A DNA stretch of 64,000 nt from assembly GCF_002873135.1 (NCBI RefSeq), contig NZ_MCVI01000023.1, forward strand, positions 1 through 64,000. Direction: 5' to 3'. Shown piece by piece: positions 28,083 through 38,034 of this stretch. Source of the stretch: Shewanella sp. 10N.286.48.A6. GTDB taxonomy: Bacteria; Pseudomonadota; Gammaproteobacteria; Enterobacterales; Shewanellaceae. The position numbers and the translations under genes were made by a program. The notes below the pieces were generated by a model, which worked only from the letters and a program-made list of their open reading frames with translations, was not told where the DNA came from and searched no databases. The stretch's first letter is position 1; the number at the start of each line of letters is the position of its first letter.

Positions 28083-28814
28083 ATGTTAAAGTTGACAATT
28101 ATCAATGCAAAGGGTCCTGCAAGTTTTGCAGAAAAATGGATTGTACGTTCCATCTGGGAAAATAAGTTTCCACCGGGGTCGATATTACCCGCAGAGCGTG
28201 AACTATCAGAATTAATTGGTGTAACAAGAACAACATTAAGAGAAGTGTTACAACGATTAGCGCGTGATGGTTGGCTCAAAATTCAACATGGCAAACCAAC
28301 CCAAGTGAATAATTTTTGGGAAACCTCTGGCTTAAATATTTTAGAAACTATTGCTGATTTAAACCCTGAGGGATTCCCGTTATTGGTTGATCAGCTGCTT
28401 TCAGCGCGAGCCAATGTGAGTATTATTTATTTTCGCGGCGCCATTAGAAATAACCCAGAAAAAGCTCAAGCGGTATTAGCAAAAATTCATCAGTTAGAAG
28501 ACACTGCTGAAGCTTATGCTGATTATGATTATGAATTACATCATGCGTTAGCGTTTTCTTCAGGAAACCCGCTCTATGTTCTTATTCTTAATGGTTTCAA
28601 GGGATTGTATAGCAGAGTAGGTCGCTATTATTTCTCGAGTGAAGAGGCGCGAGCGATCTCACTAGATTTTTACAAAAAGCTTGAAGTTTTAGCCATTGAG
28701 CACAAATACAATGACGTTAATGGGTTGATGAAATCAAATGGCATTAACAGCGGCGTTATGTGGCAAAAGTTGCGTGATGATATGCCTGCAGAGATTGCTA
28801 TCAGTAATAAATAA
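28083..28814 (+). CDS. fadR: Fatty acid metabolism regulator FadR
   Basis: FadR is a GntR-family repressor of fatty-acid degradation and an activator of unsaturated fatty-acid synthesis; acyl-CoA releases it from DNA. The winged-helix domain contains PAERELSELIGVTRTTLREVLQRLARDGWL, identical over long runs to E. coli FadR. The acyl-CoA-binding domain follows, with ALAFSSGNPLYVLILNG and GLYSRVGRYYF. I start at ATG 28083 (243 residues); TTG 28092 is nearly as good and closer to the E. coli length. The upstream open frame to 28029 is not part of the family. Confidence 0.96.
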   Translation: MLKLTIINAKGPASFAEKWIVRSIWENKFPPGSILPAERELSELIGVTRTTLREVLQRLARDGWLKIQHGKPTQVNNFWETSGLNILETIADLNPEGFPLLVDQLLSARANVSIIYFRGAIRNNPEKAQAVLAKIHQLEDTAEAYADYDYELHHALAFSSGNPLYVLILNGFKGLYSRVGRYYFSSEEARAISLDFYKKLEVLAIEHKYNDVNGLMKSNGINSGVMWQKLRDDMPAEIAISNK

Positions 28815-28831
28815 TAGCTAATTAATACAGT

Positions 28832-28860
28832 AAAAAACCAACCGCGAGGTTGGTTTTTTT
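28832..28860 (+). terminator. Terminator of fadR
   Basis: AACCAACC GCGA GGTTGGTT with A-tract before and seven T after. It may also serve ycgB, which converges on it. Confidence 0.88.
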
Positions 28861-28894
28861 ATGGCTTAAGTTTAATGGAACTCAATAGCAGTGA

Positions 28895-30517
28895 TTACAT
28901 GGTAGTCATCTTAGTTTCTGCTTTAGCTGGGGGGCATTGCGACAACTTAGTTACATTACCAGACTCTTCAAGTTGCTCAATGCTGACATCAAAGCCCCAT
29001 AAACGGTGTAAATGCTTTAGCACTTCTTCGTGGCTGTGGCTCAGTGGAATACGTTTATTGGGGATGTAGCGTAATGTTAATGATCGATCACCATTAACTT
29101 TTACTTGTTGCACTTGGATATTTGGCTCTAGATTTGACAAGTTATATTGCTGTGATAATTTTTCTCTGATTAAGTGGTAACCACTATCATCATGAATAGC
29201 TGAAATAGATAAACGGTTACAACTATCATCATCTAACACACTAAAGAGCTTAAAATCTCGCATAACTTTTGGCGACAGGTATTGGCTTATAAAGCTTTCG
29301 TCTTTAAAGTTTTCCATTGCAAATGTAACCGTCGTTAACCAGTCGCTTCCGGCTATCTCAGGAAACCAACGTTTGTCTTCTTCAGTAGGGTGCTCACATA
29401 TACGCCTGATATCAACAAACATGTTAAAGCCCAAAGCATAGGGGTTTATGCCACTATAATGTGGGCTATTGTAAGCTGGCTGAGCGACCACAGCAGTATG
29501 ACTTTGTAGAAACTCCAACATAAATCTATCTGTCACAGTGCCTTGATCAAACATATGATTCAAAATGGTGTAATGCCAAAAGGTGGCCCAACCTTCGTTC
29601 ATTACTTGGGTTTGTTTTTGCGGATAAAAATATTGCGCCATTTTCCGCACAATTCGAACGATTTCACGTTGCCAAGGTTCAAGTAATGGGGCGTTCTTTT
29701 CGATAAAATATAAGATATTTTCCTGTGGTTCTTCAGGAAATTTAATTTCATTTTCCGCTTTTATGTTATCAGGGTTAACTGGTACGGTTCGCCACAGGTC
29801 GTTAACCTGACTCTGTAAGTAACTCTCACGGTCTTTTTGGCGCATTTTTTCTTCTTTAAACGATATTTCAGCAGGGCGTTTATAACGGTCAACACCATAA
29901 TTCATTAATGCGTGACAAGAGTCGAGGGTTAGCTCAACTTGCTCAACACCGTAAGTTAATTCGCATTCTCGGATGTAGTTTTTAGCAAACACCAAGTAAT
30001 CAATAATCGAGCTAGCATCGGTCCATGTTTTAAATAAGTAATTATTTTTAAAGAAACTATTATGGCCAAAACAGGCGTGAGCCATCACAAGGGCTTGCAT
30101 GGTAATGGTATTTTCTTCCATTAGATAAGCAATACACGGATCGGAATTAATCACAATTTCGTAGGCTAATCCCATTTGACCGCGACGGTAACCTTGCTCC
30201 GTTTCAATAAAACGTTTGCCAAATGACCAATGGGTGTAACCAATAGGCATACCGATACCTGCATAGGCATCCATCATTTGTTCTGCGGTGATCACTTCAA
30301 TTTGATTGGGATAACTTTCTAATTTGTAAAAAGCCGCTACTTTTTCAATTTCTGCCATGTAGGTTTCGAGTAGGTCAAAGGTCCAATCAGGGCCATCATC
30401 TAAAGGCTGTTTACCATGGGCTTTAGGCTGTGATTTTTCGGCAATATTGGCTGATTGTGCCGTGTTTTGTAGCTCTTCAATGCCAGCACTTTTGTCGTCA
30501 GTAGTCGGTTTTGTCAT
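28895..30517 (-). CDS. ycgB: SpoVR family protein
   Basis: A 540-residue member of the SpoVR family, third gene of the yeaG-yeaH-ycgB unit. The family's hallmark segments GPDWTFDLLETYMAEIEKVA in part, EGWATFWHYTILN (residues about 315-327) and YNPYALGF-like INPYALGFNMF are present. The biochemical role is unknown; the three proteins accumulate together in stationary phase and under nitrogen starvation in enterobacteria. The start follows AAGGAG with six bases spacing. It lies nine bases after yeaH. Confidence 0.95.
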   Translation of the reverse strand: MTKPTTDDKSAGIEELQNTAQSANIAEKSQPKAHGKQPLDDGPDWTFDLLETYMAEIEKVAAFYKLESYPNQIEVITAEQMMDAYAGIGMPIGYTHWSFGKRFIETEQGYRRGQMGLAYEIVINSDPCIAYLMEENTITMQALVMAHACFGHNSFFKNNYLFKTWTDASSIIDYLVFAKNYIRECELTYGVEQVELTLDSCHALMNYGVDRYKRPAEISFKEEKMRQKDRESYLQSQVNDLWRTVPVNPDNIKAENEIKFPEEPQENILYFIEKNAPLLEPWQREIVRIVRKMAQYFYPQKQTQVMNEGWATFWHYTILNHMFDQGTVTDRFMLEFLQSHTAVVAQPAYNSPHYSGINPYALGFNMFVDIRRICEHPTEEDKRWFPEIAGSDWLTTVTFAMENFKDESFISQYLSPKVMRDFKLFSVLDDDSCNRLSISAIHDDSGYHLIREKLSQQYNLSNLEPNIQVQQVKVNGDRSLTLRYIPNKRIPLSHSHEEVLKHLHRLWGFDVSIEQLEESGNVTKLSQCPPAKAETKMTTM

Positions 30518-30526
30518 TGTGACTCC

Positions 30527-31798
30527 TTAGCTAGGCTGCTTTTTGAATAATTCACGGAACACTGGATAAATATCGTCTACTTCTTTGATGTGTTGTACGG
30601 CGATATTGCCAAATTGTGCTTGTAAGGTTTCATATTCACGCCAAAGCGTTTGATGCGCTCTACGGGTTATTTCGATGTAACTAAAATAGCGAGATACCGG
30701 TAATATTTTCTCAGCAAGGAGTTGCCTACAAGCTGGTGAGTCATCAGCCCAATTATCGCCATCAGAGGCTTGTGCGGCATAAATATTCCACTCATCAGCA
30801 GGGTAACGTTTTTGCTGAATTTCATGCATTAAATTTAAGGCACTAGAAACAATGGTACCGCCTGTTTCTTGTGAGTAGAAAAATTCATGTTCGTCTACTT
30901 CTTTTGCTTGGGTGTGATGCCGGATGTAGACCACTTCAAGATTTTTATAGGTCTGGGTTAAAAATAAATACAGTAAAATATAAAATCGTTTTGCCATATC
31001 TTTGGTGGCTTGATCCATTGAACCTGAAACATCCATTAGGCAAAACATGACTGCTTGGCTAGATGGTTTTTCACGTTTGGAAAAATTATTAAAACGTAAA
31101 TCGAAACTGTCTATAAAAGGCACGCTATCGATACGCTTTTTAAGATCTTCAATTTGCTGTTTTAAATCCATGATCAACTCAGCTTGGGTGCCGGGGGTAT
31201 TTTCAAGCTCGTGAAGCTGCTTAATAAGCTCGGCGAGTAATTTCTTTTTACCTGCAGTCATGGCAATGCGTCTAGCCAATGAAGATCGCAGTGAGCGGAC
31301 AATATTGATATTGGCTGGTACGCCGACATTAGTGTAACCAGCGCGGTATGTTTCAAACTCAACCATTTGCTTGGCGTTAGTTTGCTGTAAATCCGGTAAC
31401 GCCAAATCTTCAAATAACAGCTCTAAATATTCATCATTTGAGATTTCAAACAAGAATTCATCTTTACCTTCGCCGCTATTAGAGGCTTCACCTTCGCCAC
31501 TACCTTGTCCGGCTGCGCCGCCTTTGGGGCGCTCAATTTGATCACCTTTATTAAACTGATCGTTACCTGGGTGGACACGCTCTCTCACACCGCCTTGTCC
31601 TTGATGAAATGTCGGTTCGCTGATGTCACGTGTTGGGATACTGATTTTCTCGCCTTTATCGATATCAGTAACACTTCTTCTGGTTACGGCTTCACTGACT
31701 GATTTTTTGATTTGCTTTTTGTAGCGTTCAATAAAACGTTGCCTGTTGACGGTACTTTTACCTTTTGCATTGAGGCGTCTATCAATAAAATTTGCCAT
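30527..31798 (-). CDS. yeaH: YeaH family protein (DUF444, von Willebrand A-like)
   Basis: A 423-residue cytoplasmic protein of the DUF444 family. The N-terminus [21 protein letters not shown] is basic, followed by a Gly-rich linker ([19 protein letters not shown]) around residues 93-112. The C-terminal half has a von Willebrand A-like domain with the metal motif DVSGSMD. Its function is unknown, but it is cotranscribed with the YeaG kinase. ATG 31798 is preceded by AGGAG; the frame is open two codons further. Confidence 0.95.
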   Translation of the reverse strand: MANFIDRRLNAKGKSTVNRQRFIERYKKQIKKSVSEAVTRRSVTDIDKGEKISIPTRDISEPTFHQGQGGVRERVHPGNDQFNKGDQIERPKGGAAGQGSGEGEASNSGEGKDEFLFEISNDEYLELLFEDLALPDLQQTNAKQMVEFETYRAGYTNVGVPANINIVRSLRSSLARRIAMTAGKKKLLAELIKQLHELENTPGTQAELIMDLKQQIEDLKKRIDSVPFIDSFDLRFNNFSKREKPSSQAVMFCLMDVSGSMDQATKDMAKRFYILLYLFLTQTYKNLEVVYIRHHTQAKEVDEHEFFYSQETGGTIVSSALNLMHEIQQKRYPADEWNIYAAQASDGDNWADDSPACRQLLAEKILPVSRYFSYIEITRRAHQTLWREYETLQAQFGNIAVQHIKEVDDIYPVFRELFKKQPS

Positions 31799-31868
31799 AC
31801 ACAACTCCTAATGGACTTTGCCCTTAACGGTTTTTAGCGCATAAAGGTAAGGGCAAAGTTAGCAATAC

Positions 31869-33803
31869 TTATGACGATTTACGTACCCTCAAGTACCACT
31901 CTGAAAGTAATCTGACTTGTTTTTGGGTATAGCCTTTTTCCATCATGCGATTGATAAAGTCATCGTGTTTACGTTGATCATCTGCTGAGGTTTTCGCGTT
32001 AAAAGAAATAACCGGTAATAAATCTTCGGTATTGGAGAACATTTTTTTCTCAATCACCACTCTGAGCTTTTCGTAACTGGTCCACAGTGGATTATTACCG
32101 TCATTATTGGCTCTAGCACGTAATACAAAGTTGACGATCTCATTACGAAAATCCTTAGGGTTACTGATACCAGCTGGTTTTTCGATTTTTTCTAATTCAG
32201 CATTTAGCGCTGAGCGGTCAAATAATTGGCCAGTTTCTGGATCTCTAAACTCCTGATCTTGAATCCAAAAGTCTGCATAAGTGACGTATCTATCAAAGAT
32301 GTTCTGACCATATTCTGAATAAGACTCTAAGTATGCGGTTTGGATTTCTTTACCGATAAATTCAACATACTTAGGAATGAGATAACCTTTTAAAAACTCG
32401 AGGTACTTTTCACTTAACTCTGCAGGGAATTGTTCCTGTTCGATTTGCTTTTCAAGTACATAAAATAGATGTACTGGGTTTGCAGCAATTTCAGTATCGT
32501 CAAAGTTAAACACTCTAGATAATATCTTGAATGCAAAACGAGTTGATAACCCCTGCATTCCTTCATCGACACCGGCATAATCACGATACTCTTGGTACGA
32601 CTTGGCTTTAGGGTCAGTATCTTTTAACGTTTCACCATTGTAGACGCGCATTTTTGAGTAAATAGAGGAGTTCTCAGGTACTTTTAAGCGTGACAGAATA
32701 CTGAACTGAGCTAAAGTTTCTAGGGTGCCAGGGGCACAAGGCGCTTTGGATAGTTCTGAGTTTGACAGTAATTTTTGATAAATTTCCATCTCTTCAGAGA
32801 CCCGTAAACAGTAGGGCACTTTTACGATGTAAACTCGGTCTAAAAATGCCTCATTGTTTTTATTATTTCTAAAAGTGGTCCACTCAGACTCATTGGAGTG
32901 AGCTAAAATCATACCGTTATATGGCAAGGCAGATAAGCCCTCTGTACCGTTGTAATTACCTTCTTGTGTGGCTGTAAGCAGTGGATGCAACACCTTAATT
33001 GGAGCCTTAAACATTTCCACAAACTCCATCACCCCTTGGTTCGCACGGCATAATGCGCCCGAGTAGGCATAAGCGTCAGCGTCATCTTGTGAAAAATGCT
33101 CTAACTGACGAATATCAACTTTACCCACCAATGCTGAAATATCTTGGTTATTCTCATCACCGGGTTCGGTTTTAGCGATAGCGGTTTGATCTAAGATCGA
33201 AGGGTAAACCTTAACTACTTTAAATTTAGTAATGTCCCCACCAAATTCATGTAAACGTTTTACTGCCCATGGTGACATGATTGTTTTAATATAACGTGGT
33301 GGAATCGCATACTCGTTAGTTAGCAGCTCAGCATCTTCATCGGGATCAAATAAGCATAAAGGGTGATCGTTAACGGGGCTGCGAACGCCATTGGCACTTA
33401 AGATATAAATAGGCACCTTTTGCATTAAGGCTTTGAGTTTTTCTGCTAATGATGATTTACCACCACCTACTGGTCCTAACAGATAGAGGATTTGTTTTGA
33501 TTCCTCTAGACCTTGGGCAGAATGTTTAAGGTAAGAGACAATTTGTTCAATGGACTCTTCCATGCCATAAAAATCAGTAAAGCTTGGATAGTAAGAAATT
33601 AATCTATTTGAAAAAATTCTACTGAGTTTAGGATCTTTTGAAGTATCGATGGTTTTAGATTCACCGATGGCCATTAACATCCGTTCGGCCGCCGACACAT
33701 AAGCACTTCTGTCTTCCTTACAGATTTCAAGAAACTGCTGCAGTGAGTATTCTTCGTCTAGTTTTTGCTCATAACGTTGTTGGTAATGTTCGAATATGCC
33801 CAT
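31869..33803 (-). CDS. yeaG: PrkA-type serine protein kinase YeaG
   Basis: YeaG is the PrkA-family protein, an AAA-like ATPase domain joined to a C-terminal kinase-related domain, linked to stationary-phase and nutrient-stress survival. The 644-residue protein has Walker A LGPVGGGKSSLAEKL near residues 108-122, and the family segment GMILAHSNESEWTTFRNNKNNEAFLDR. The first gene of its operon; yeaH follows after 70 bases and ycgB after yeaH. AAAGGGG precedes the ATG. Regulation by sigma-S or NtrC, known in enterobacteria, cannot be read from this sequence. Confidence 0.95.
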   Translation of the reverse strand: MGIFEHYQQRYEQKLDEEYSLQQFLEICKEDRSAYVSAAERMLMAIGESKTIDTSKDPKLSRIFSNRLISYYPSFTDFYGMEESIEQIVSYLKHSAQGLEESKQILYLLGPVGGGKSSLAEKLKALMQKVPIYILSANGVRSPVNDHPLCLFDPDEDAELLTNEYAIPPRYIKTIMSPWAVKRLHEFGGDITKFKVVKVYPSILDQTAIAKTEPGDENNQDISALVGKVDIRQLEHFSQDDADAYAYSGALCRANQGVMEFVEMFKAPIKVLHPLLTATQEGNYNGTEGLSALPYNGMILAHSNESEWTTFRNNKNNEAFLDRVYIVKVPYCLRVSEEMEIYQKLLSNSELSKAPCAPGTLETLAQFSILSRLKVPENSSIYSKMRVYNGETLKDTDPKAKSYQEYRDYAGVDEGMQGLSTRFAFKILSRVFNFDDTEIAANPVHLFYVLEKQIEQEQFPAELSEKYLEFLKGYLIPKYVEFIGKEIQTAYLESYSEYGQNIFDRYVTYADFWIQDQEFRDPETGQLFDRSALNAELEKIEKPAGISNPKDFRNEIVNFVLRARANNDGNNPLWTSYEKLRVVIEKKMFSNTEDLLPVISFNAKTSADDQRKHDDFINRMMEKGYTQKQVRLLSEWYLRVRKSS

Positions 33804-34119
33804 AAGAAACCCCTTTAAACTAAGGTGAAAGTACTTGAGTGACAGCGCATTTATGGTGTTAAGCCGATTTTAATTTAAACAAAATAGTAGTGCTTTTTAA
33901 TGGCCGTTAGATAAAGTCTAGGTCAGGGATTTGAGATTAGCGAATAGGGAATTGTAAAAAATTCTAATAAAAACAAAGATAAAACGTTGCAAATGCAACT
34001 GTTGCAAATGTAGTTGGTCGGTTTGAGCAGTAACGATAAAACAGAAACACTAAACATGAACCAATAAAAAAGGAGCTAATTAGCTCCTTTTATTCATCTC
34101 ATTGTAAACTTGTTAGCAT
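33804..34119. other. Upstream region of yeaG with direct repeat
   Basis: This gap holds the yeaG promoter and the sodB terminator. GTTGCAAATG occurs at 33986 and again at 34001, a 15-base period, and the first copy is part of the inverted repeat GTTGCA AA TGCAAC (33986-33999). This could be a regulator binding site. I see no gene here. Confidence 0.5.
34068..34092 (-). terminator. Terminator of sodB
   Basis: AAAAGGAGCTAATTAGCTCCTTTT is a perfect 24-bp palindrome, with T-rich sequence on the minus side, 28 bases after the sodB stop. Confidence 0.85.
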
Positions 34120-34704
34120 TTAGCCAGCGAAGTTTGCGTTAACGAATTCCCAGTTAACTAATTCCCAGAAAGCAGCTAGGTAGTTAGGGCGAACGTTACG
34201 GTAATCGATGTAATAAGCGTGTTCCCAAACATCAACAGTCATCAATGGTGTTACTGACTCGTCAGTTAAAGGAGTCGCAGCATTGCTTGTGTTAACAATA
34301 GCCACAGAACCGTCAGCATTTTTAACTAACCAAGTCCAAGCACTACCAAAGTTGTTTACTGCAGAATCAGTAAATTTCGCTTTGAATTCTTCAAATGAGC
34401 CGAAAGCTGCATTAATTGCTTCAGCGATAGCACCCGTTGGAGCACCGCCAGCATTAGGCGCTAGACAGTTCCAGTAAAAAGTGTGGTTCCAAATCTGAGC
34501 TGCATTGTTGAATACGCCACCAGTTGAAGTTTTTACAACTTCTTCTAAGGTTTTGTTTTCAAATTCAGTACCTGCAACAAGACCATTAAGCTTAACAACA
34601 TAAGTGTTGTGATGCTTACCGTAATGGAATTCGATAGTTTCTTCAGAAATATGTGGTACAAGTGCGTTCTTAGCATATGGTAATGCTGGTAATTCGAAAG
34701 CCAT
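34120..34704 (-). CDS. sodB: Iron superoxide dismutase
   Basis: SodB converts superoxide to oxygen and hydrogen peroxide in the cytoplasm. The 194-residue protein has the metal ligands His27 ([10 protein letters not shown]), His in IWNHTFYWN, and the Asp and His in [13 protein letters not shown]. The [18 protein letters not shown] stretch with Gln next to the active site points to iron rather than manganese. It has no signal peptide. Divergent from grxD. Confidence 0.97.
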   Translation of the reverse strand: MAFELPALPYAKNALVPHISEETIEFHYGKHHNTYVVKLNGLVAGTEFENKTLEEVVKTSTGGVFNNAAQIWNHTFYWNCLAPNAGGAPTGAIAEAINAAFGSFEEFKAKFTDSAVNNFGSAWTWLVKNADGSVAIVNTSNAATPLTDESVTPLMTVDVWEHAYYIDYRNVRPNYLAAFWELVNWEFVNANFAG

Positions 34705-34937
34705 TAGTATCTCTCCATGGACTTAGGTTATCGTTTTATATACCTTTTGGTATGACATGCTCACCCTGACATTGTACTTAAAATTTTTGTGATGTGAATC
34801 ATTGTTTGATGAAATATGTCGATACAGTCAATCGAAAAAATCATTTTCTAACAAAACCCTACAAACTGTGGGATTTTGTTATGATGAAAGCTGGCGTACA
34901 ATAGCCTTAGATTATTAAGTAGCACTTAGGAATAAAA

Positions 34938-35279
34938 ATGGAAACAGTAGACAAAATTAAGCAGCAAATTAGTGAAAACCCTATCATTGTTTATATGAAA
35001 GGCTCTCCAAAATTACCAAGCTGTGGTTTTTCATCTCAAGTCGCGCAAGTGATGATCAACTGTGGTGAGCAGTTTGCTTTCGTAGACATTTTACAGCATC
35101 CAGATATCCGTGCTGAATTACCAAAATTCGCTAATTGGCCGACATTCCCACAGTTGTGGATTGAAGGTGAGCTTATCGGTGGTTGCGATATCATCACTGA
35201 GATGTACCAAAAAGGTGAGTTACAGCCAATGATCACCGCAACAGCTGATAAGTTCCGCACTGAAGAAGACGCTGAATAA
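34938..35279 (+). CDS. grxD: Monothiol glutaredoxin GrxD
   Basis: GrxD carries and delivers [2Fe-2S] clusters, usually with BolA proteins. The 113 residues contain the single-Cys active site PSCGFSSQ (Cys near residue 30), then WPTFPQLWIEGELIGGCDI, which forms the glutathione-binding groove. TAGGAATAAAA precedes the ATG. It is divergent from sodB, an arrangement that would suit shared control by iron or oxidative stress, although I did not find a convincing Fur site. Confidence 0.96.
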   Translation: METVDKIKQQISENPIIVYMKGSPKLPSCGFSSQVAQVMINCGEQFAFVDILQHPDIRAELPKFANWPTFPQLWIEGELIGGCDIITEMYQKGELQPMITATADKFRTEEDAE

Positions 35280-35357
35280 GTCATTTTTTGTTGCGCCTGT
35301 AAGCGTTAGCTTCGAATTTTTCAAAGCTTAAACGCAAAATAGATGAACTTTTAAAGT

Positions 35358-35392
35358 AAAAACCCTTAATTTGCTTAAATTAAGGGTTTTTT
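35358..35392 (+). terminator. Terminator of grxD
   Basis: AAAACCCTTAATTT GCTT AAATTAAGGGTTTTTT: a 14-bp stem with six T, also usable in the other direction for uraA. Confidence 0.87.
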
Positions 35393-35437
35393 GTTGCCTA
35401 TAATTTGTTGCCTACAATAGTAATATGGAATTAAAAC

Positions 35438-36664
35438 TTAATCGGCTTGAGGCTCTTTTGGCATAGGTAAGACTAAATTCATTACAATCGCCACTAAGCC
35501 ACATAGGCTAATGCCTGTCAGGCTAAACTCACCAATACCAAAAGCCATTCCCCCAATACCGAACACTAAAGTCACCCCAACAATGCTGAGATTACGTGGC
35601 TCATTTAAATCTACCTGATTTCTAATTAAGGTATTTAAGCCAACTGCGGCGATGGAGCCAAATAATAAACACATAATGCCGCCCATAACGGGTAACGGAA
35701 TTGTTTGCATCAATGCGCCTAATTTACCAATAAACGCTAACGTGATCGCCGTGATAGCAGTCCAAGTCATTATTCGCGGGTCAAAGTTTTTTGTCAGTGT
35801 TACTGCGCCAGTGACTTCACTGTAGGTAGTGTTTGGTGGTCCGCCTAGTGCTGAGGCCGCAATGGTGGCCACGCCATCACCCGTTAACGTACGGTGTAGC
35901 CCAGGCTTTTTAAAGTAATCCTTACCTGTCACATTTGAAATCGCTAATAAGTCGCCAATATGCTCAACGGCTGGCGCTATGGCTACGGGGATCATAAACA
36001 GTATCGCTTGCCAGTGAAATTCAGGGGCAACAAATTTGGGAACAGAAAGCCAACTTGCCTGCGCAACTGGACTAAAATCAACAATACCGAACGCCAAGCT
36101 AAAGCCGTAACCCACCAAAATACCGGCAAGGATCGGCATTAGCTTAAGCACACCTTTGGCAAAAACGGCAATTAACACAGTGGTCGCTAATGACATTAGC
36201 GAGATAAATAGTGCAATTTCTTGTTCTACAATAACGCTACTACCGTCACCTGTTTTACCCAGCGCCATGTTAACGGCCATAGGCGCAAGGCCCAAACCGA
36301 TAATGATAATGACAGGCCCAACAACAACCGGAGGTAAAAGCTTATGAATAAAGCCACTCCCTTTGACCTTGACCATCAAACCTAACAGCACATAAACGAA
36401 ACCTGCCACCATGAGTCCACCCATTGTGGCGGGAATGCCCCATGTTTGTACCCCATACATAATTGGCGCTATAAACGCGAATGATGAGGCTAAAAAAATA
36501 GGCACTTGGCGCTTAGTGATGATTTGAAATAACAATGTGCCAAATCCGGCAGTGAATAGGGCGACACTTGTATCAAGCCCACTTAACAATGGCATTAATA
36601 CTAAGGCACCAAATGCAACAAACAGCATTTGTGCGCCCTGTAAGGGTATGAACAAGCGTTTCAT
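35438..36664 (-). CDS. uraA: Uracil permease (NCS2 family)
   Basis: A 408-residue inner-membrane protein with about 14 membrane helices of the NCS2 nucleobase:cation symporter family. The conserved segment around FMIPVAIAPAVEHIGDLLAISNVTGKDY contains the Glu that binds uracil, and GGPPNTTYSEVTGAVTLT matches the other half-site. UraA rather than a xanthine permease is favoured by this motif and by the nearby hda gene, next to uraA in enterobacteria. No upp gene is adjacent. Confidence 0.9.
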   Translation of the reverse strand: MKRLFIPLQGAQMLFVAFGALVLMPLLSGLDTSVALFTAGFGTLLFQIITKRQVPIFLASSFAFIAPIMYGVQTWGIPATMGGLMVAGFVYVLLGLMVKVKGSGFIHKLLPPVVVGPVIIIIGLGLAPMAVNMALGKTGDGSSVIVEQEIALFISLMSLATTVLIAVFAKGVLKLMPILAGILVGYGFSLAFGIVDFSPVAQASWLSVPKFVAPEFHWQAILFMIPVAIAPAVEHIGDLLAISNVTGKDYFKKPGLHRTLTGDGVATIAASALGGPPNTTYSEVTGAVTLTKNFDPRIMTWTAITAITLAFIGKLGALMQTIPLPVMGGIMCLLFGSIAAVGLNTLIRNQVDLNEPRNLSIVGVTLVFGIGGMAFGIGEFSLTGISLCGLVAIVMNLVLPMPKEPQAD

Positions 36665-36850
36665 ATAAATCCTATGTTTATTATAAATGAGAGTTTCGAA
36701 TTTAAGATAAGTGAAATTGCTAATAATGTCTGTATTTTAGATCATCTTTAACAGCCTTTTGCTGCAAATTACAGCACTGTAATGTAATTTTAGAAGTAAA
36801 ATTAATATGCTACACTTCGAACACTTTTCTTAGATTGCGTTTACTTTGCC

Positions 36851-37981
36851 ATGTTAAAACTTTTAATTCAGTTCATTGTTATTGGTTGTGTGTTTGCCCT
36901 AAACAGCTTTGCTGTTATTGCTGCTGAAATCGCTTTACTCGATGAAGCTGATGTTGTGGTAACTTCTCGAGCCACAAATGAAAGACAAGTTGCCTTAAAA
37001 CAAGCGCTATCCACTGTATTTATAAAGAATTCGGGCTTAACTTCAGTGCTTGAACACCCATTGATTAAAAGTCATATTAACAAGCCTGAATCCTTACTGA
37101 CTCAATACGGCTACAGCCAAGTGGATGATGAGTTAGTGTTAAAGGCAAACTTTGATCATAAACGTATTATTTCGGTCCTTCGTGAAGCAGAATTACCAGT
37201 GTGGGGCCGCCAACGCCCATCAACTTTGTTATGGATGTCTATCGAAAATGCTGGCGATAGAGCTATTTTAGCGGATGCAGCTGAATCTGATATTAGAACG
37301 CAAATCGATTTAGATGCCAATAATAAAGGCATTCCAATCCTGTTACCTGTGATGGATTTAGACGATGTGATGCAAGTTAATGTCTCTGATGTACGAGGCA
37401 TGTTTGCCGATGTGGTTGCCAATGCATCAAAACGCTACCAAGCGGACTATTTTGCCATGGCCGATATTGATCAAGTGGGCGGTTTTGTGCGCTTTAATGT
37501 AGCTTTATTTGATAAAGGCAATGCTAGCGGTGTTATGCAGCCTTTAATTAACCACCAAGCAGAAGTCGCGGATTACGAGCAAGCAACAGATGAAATCTTA
37601 TCAAGGTTAGCGGGATATTTTGTTAGCCAATATGCCTTCGCTGACTCAGGAAACAGCGCCCAAACTAAGTTAACCTTAGTAGGGGTTCAAACTATGGCGC
37701 AATTAGTTGACATTGAAGCTTACTTAACCCAATTAAGTGCGATTAAGTCGGTGAGTTTAAGCCAGTTTAAAGCTGATACCGTTACTTACAACTTATCGTT
37801 ATTTGGTGATGCCAGCGATTTAGAAAAATTACTGAGTATTAATAAAAGACTGACGCAAATTGATACTGTTAACACAGTGGTTCCACCCAATTTAAACGCT
37901 GGGCAAGAAAACAGTATCAATAATGTTGATCCTAATCTAGATTCTGAAACAACAGTGTCATTAATCTATCAATGGCATTAG
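36851..37981 (+). CDS. Exported DUF2066 protein
   Basis: A 376-residue protein with a signal peptide (residues 1-25, cleaved near VIAAE) and the DUF2066 domain, of unknown function. Early residues NERQVALKQALSTVFIKNSG and the later SRLAGYFVSQYAF region are typical. It is probably periplasmic. It is located before hda, a conserved neighbourhood in Shewanella, Vibrio and relatives, and the 53-base gap to hda allows cotranscription. Confidence 0.85.
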   Translation: MLKLLIQFIVIGCVFALNSFAVIAAEIALLDEADVVVTSRATNERQVALKQALSTVFIKNSGLTSVLEHPLIKSHINKPESLLTQYGYSQVDDELVLKANFDHKRIISVLREAELPVWGRQRPSTLLWMSIENAGDRAILADAAESDIRTQIDLDANNKGIPILLPVMDLDDVMQVNVSDVRGMFADVVANASKRYQADYFAMADIDQVGGFVRFNVALFDKGNASGVMQPLINHQAEVADYEQATDEILSRLAGYFVSQYAFADSGNSAQTKLTLVGVQTMAQLVDIEAYLTQLSAIKSVSLSQFKADTVTYNLSLFGDASDLEKLLSINKRLTQIDTVNTVVPPNLNAGQENSINNVDPNLDSETTVSLIYQWH

Positions 37982-38034
37982 ATTGAGTGTGTTATACTAA
38001 CTGTCGCTTGTATTAATTATTAGAGAATTTTTGA

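Noticed and set aside
34780..34815. A Fur- or FNR-like site between sodB and grxD
   Set aside because: The match (GATGTGAATCATT) is partial for both consensus sequences and cannot be called.
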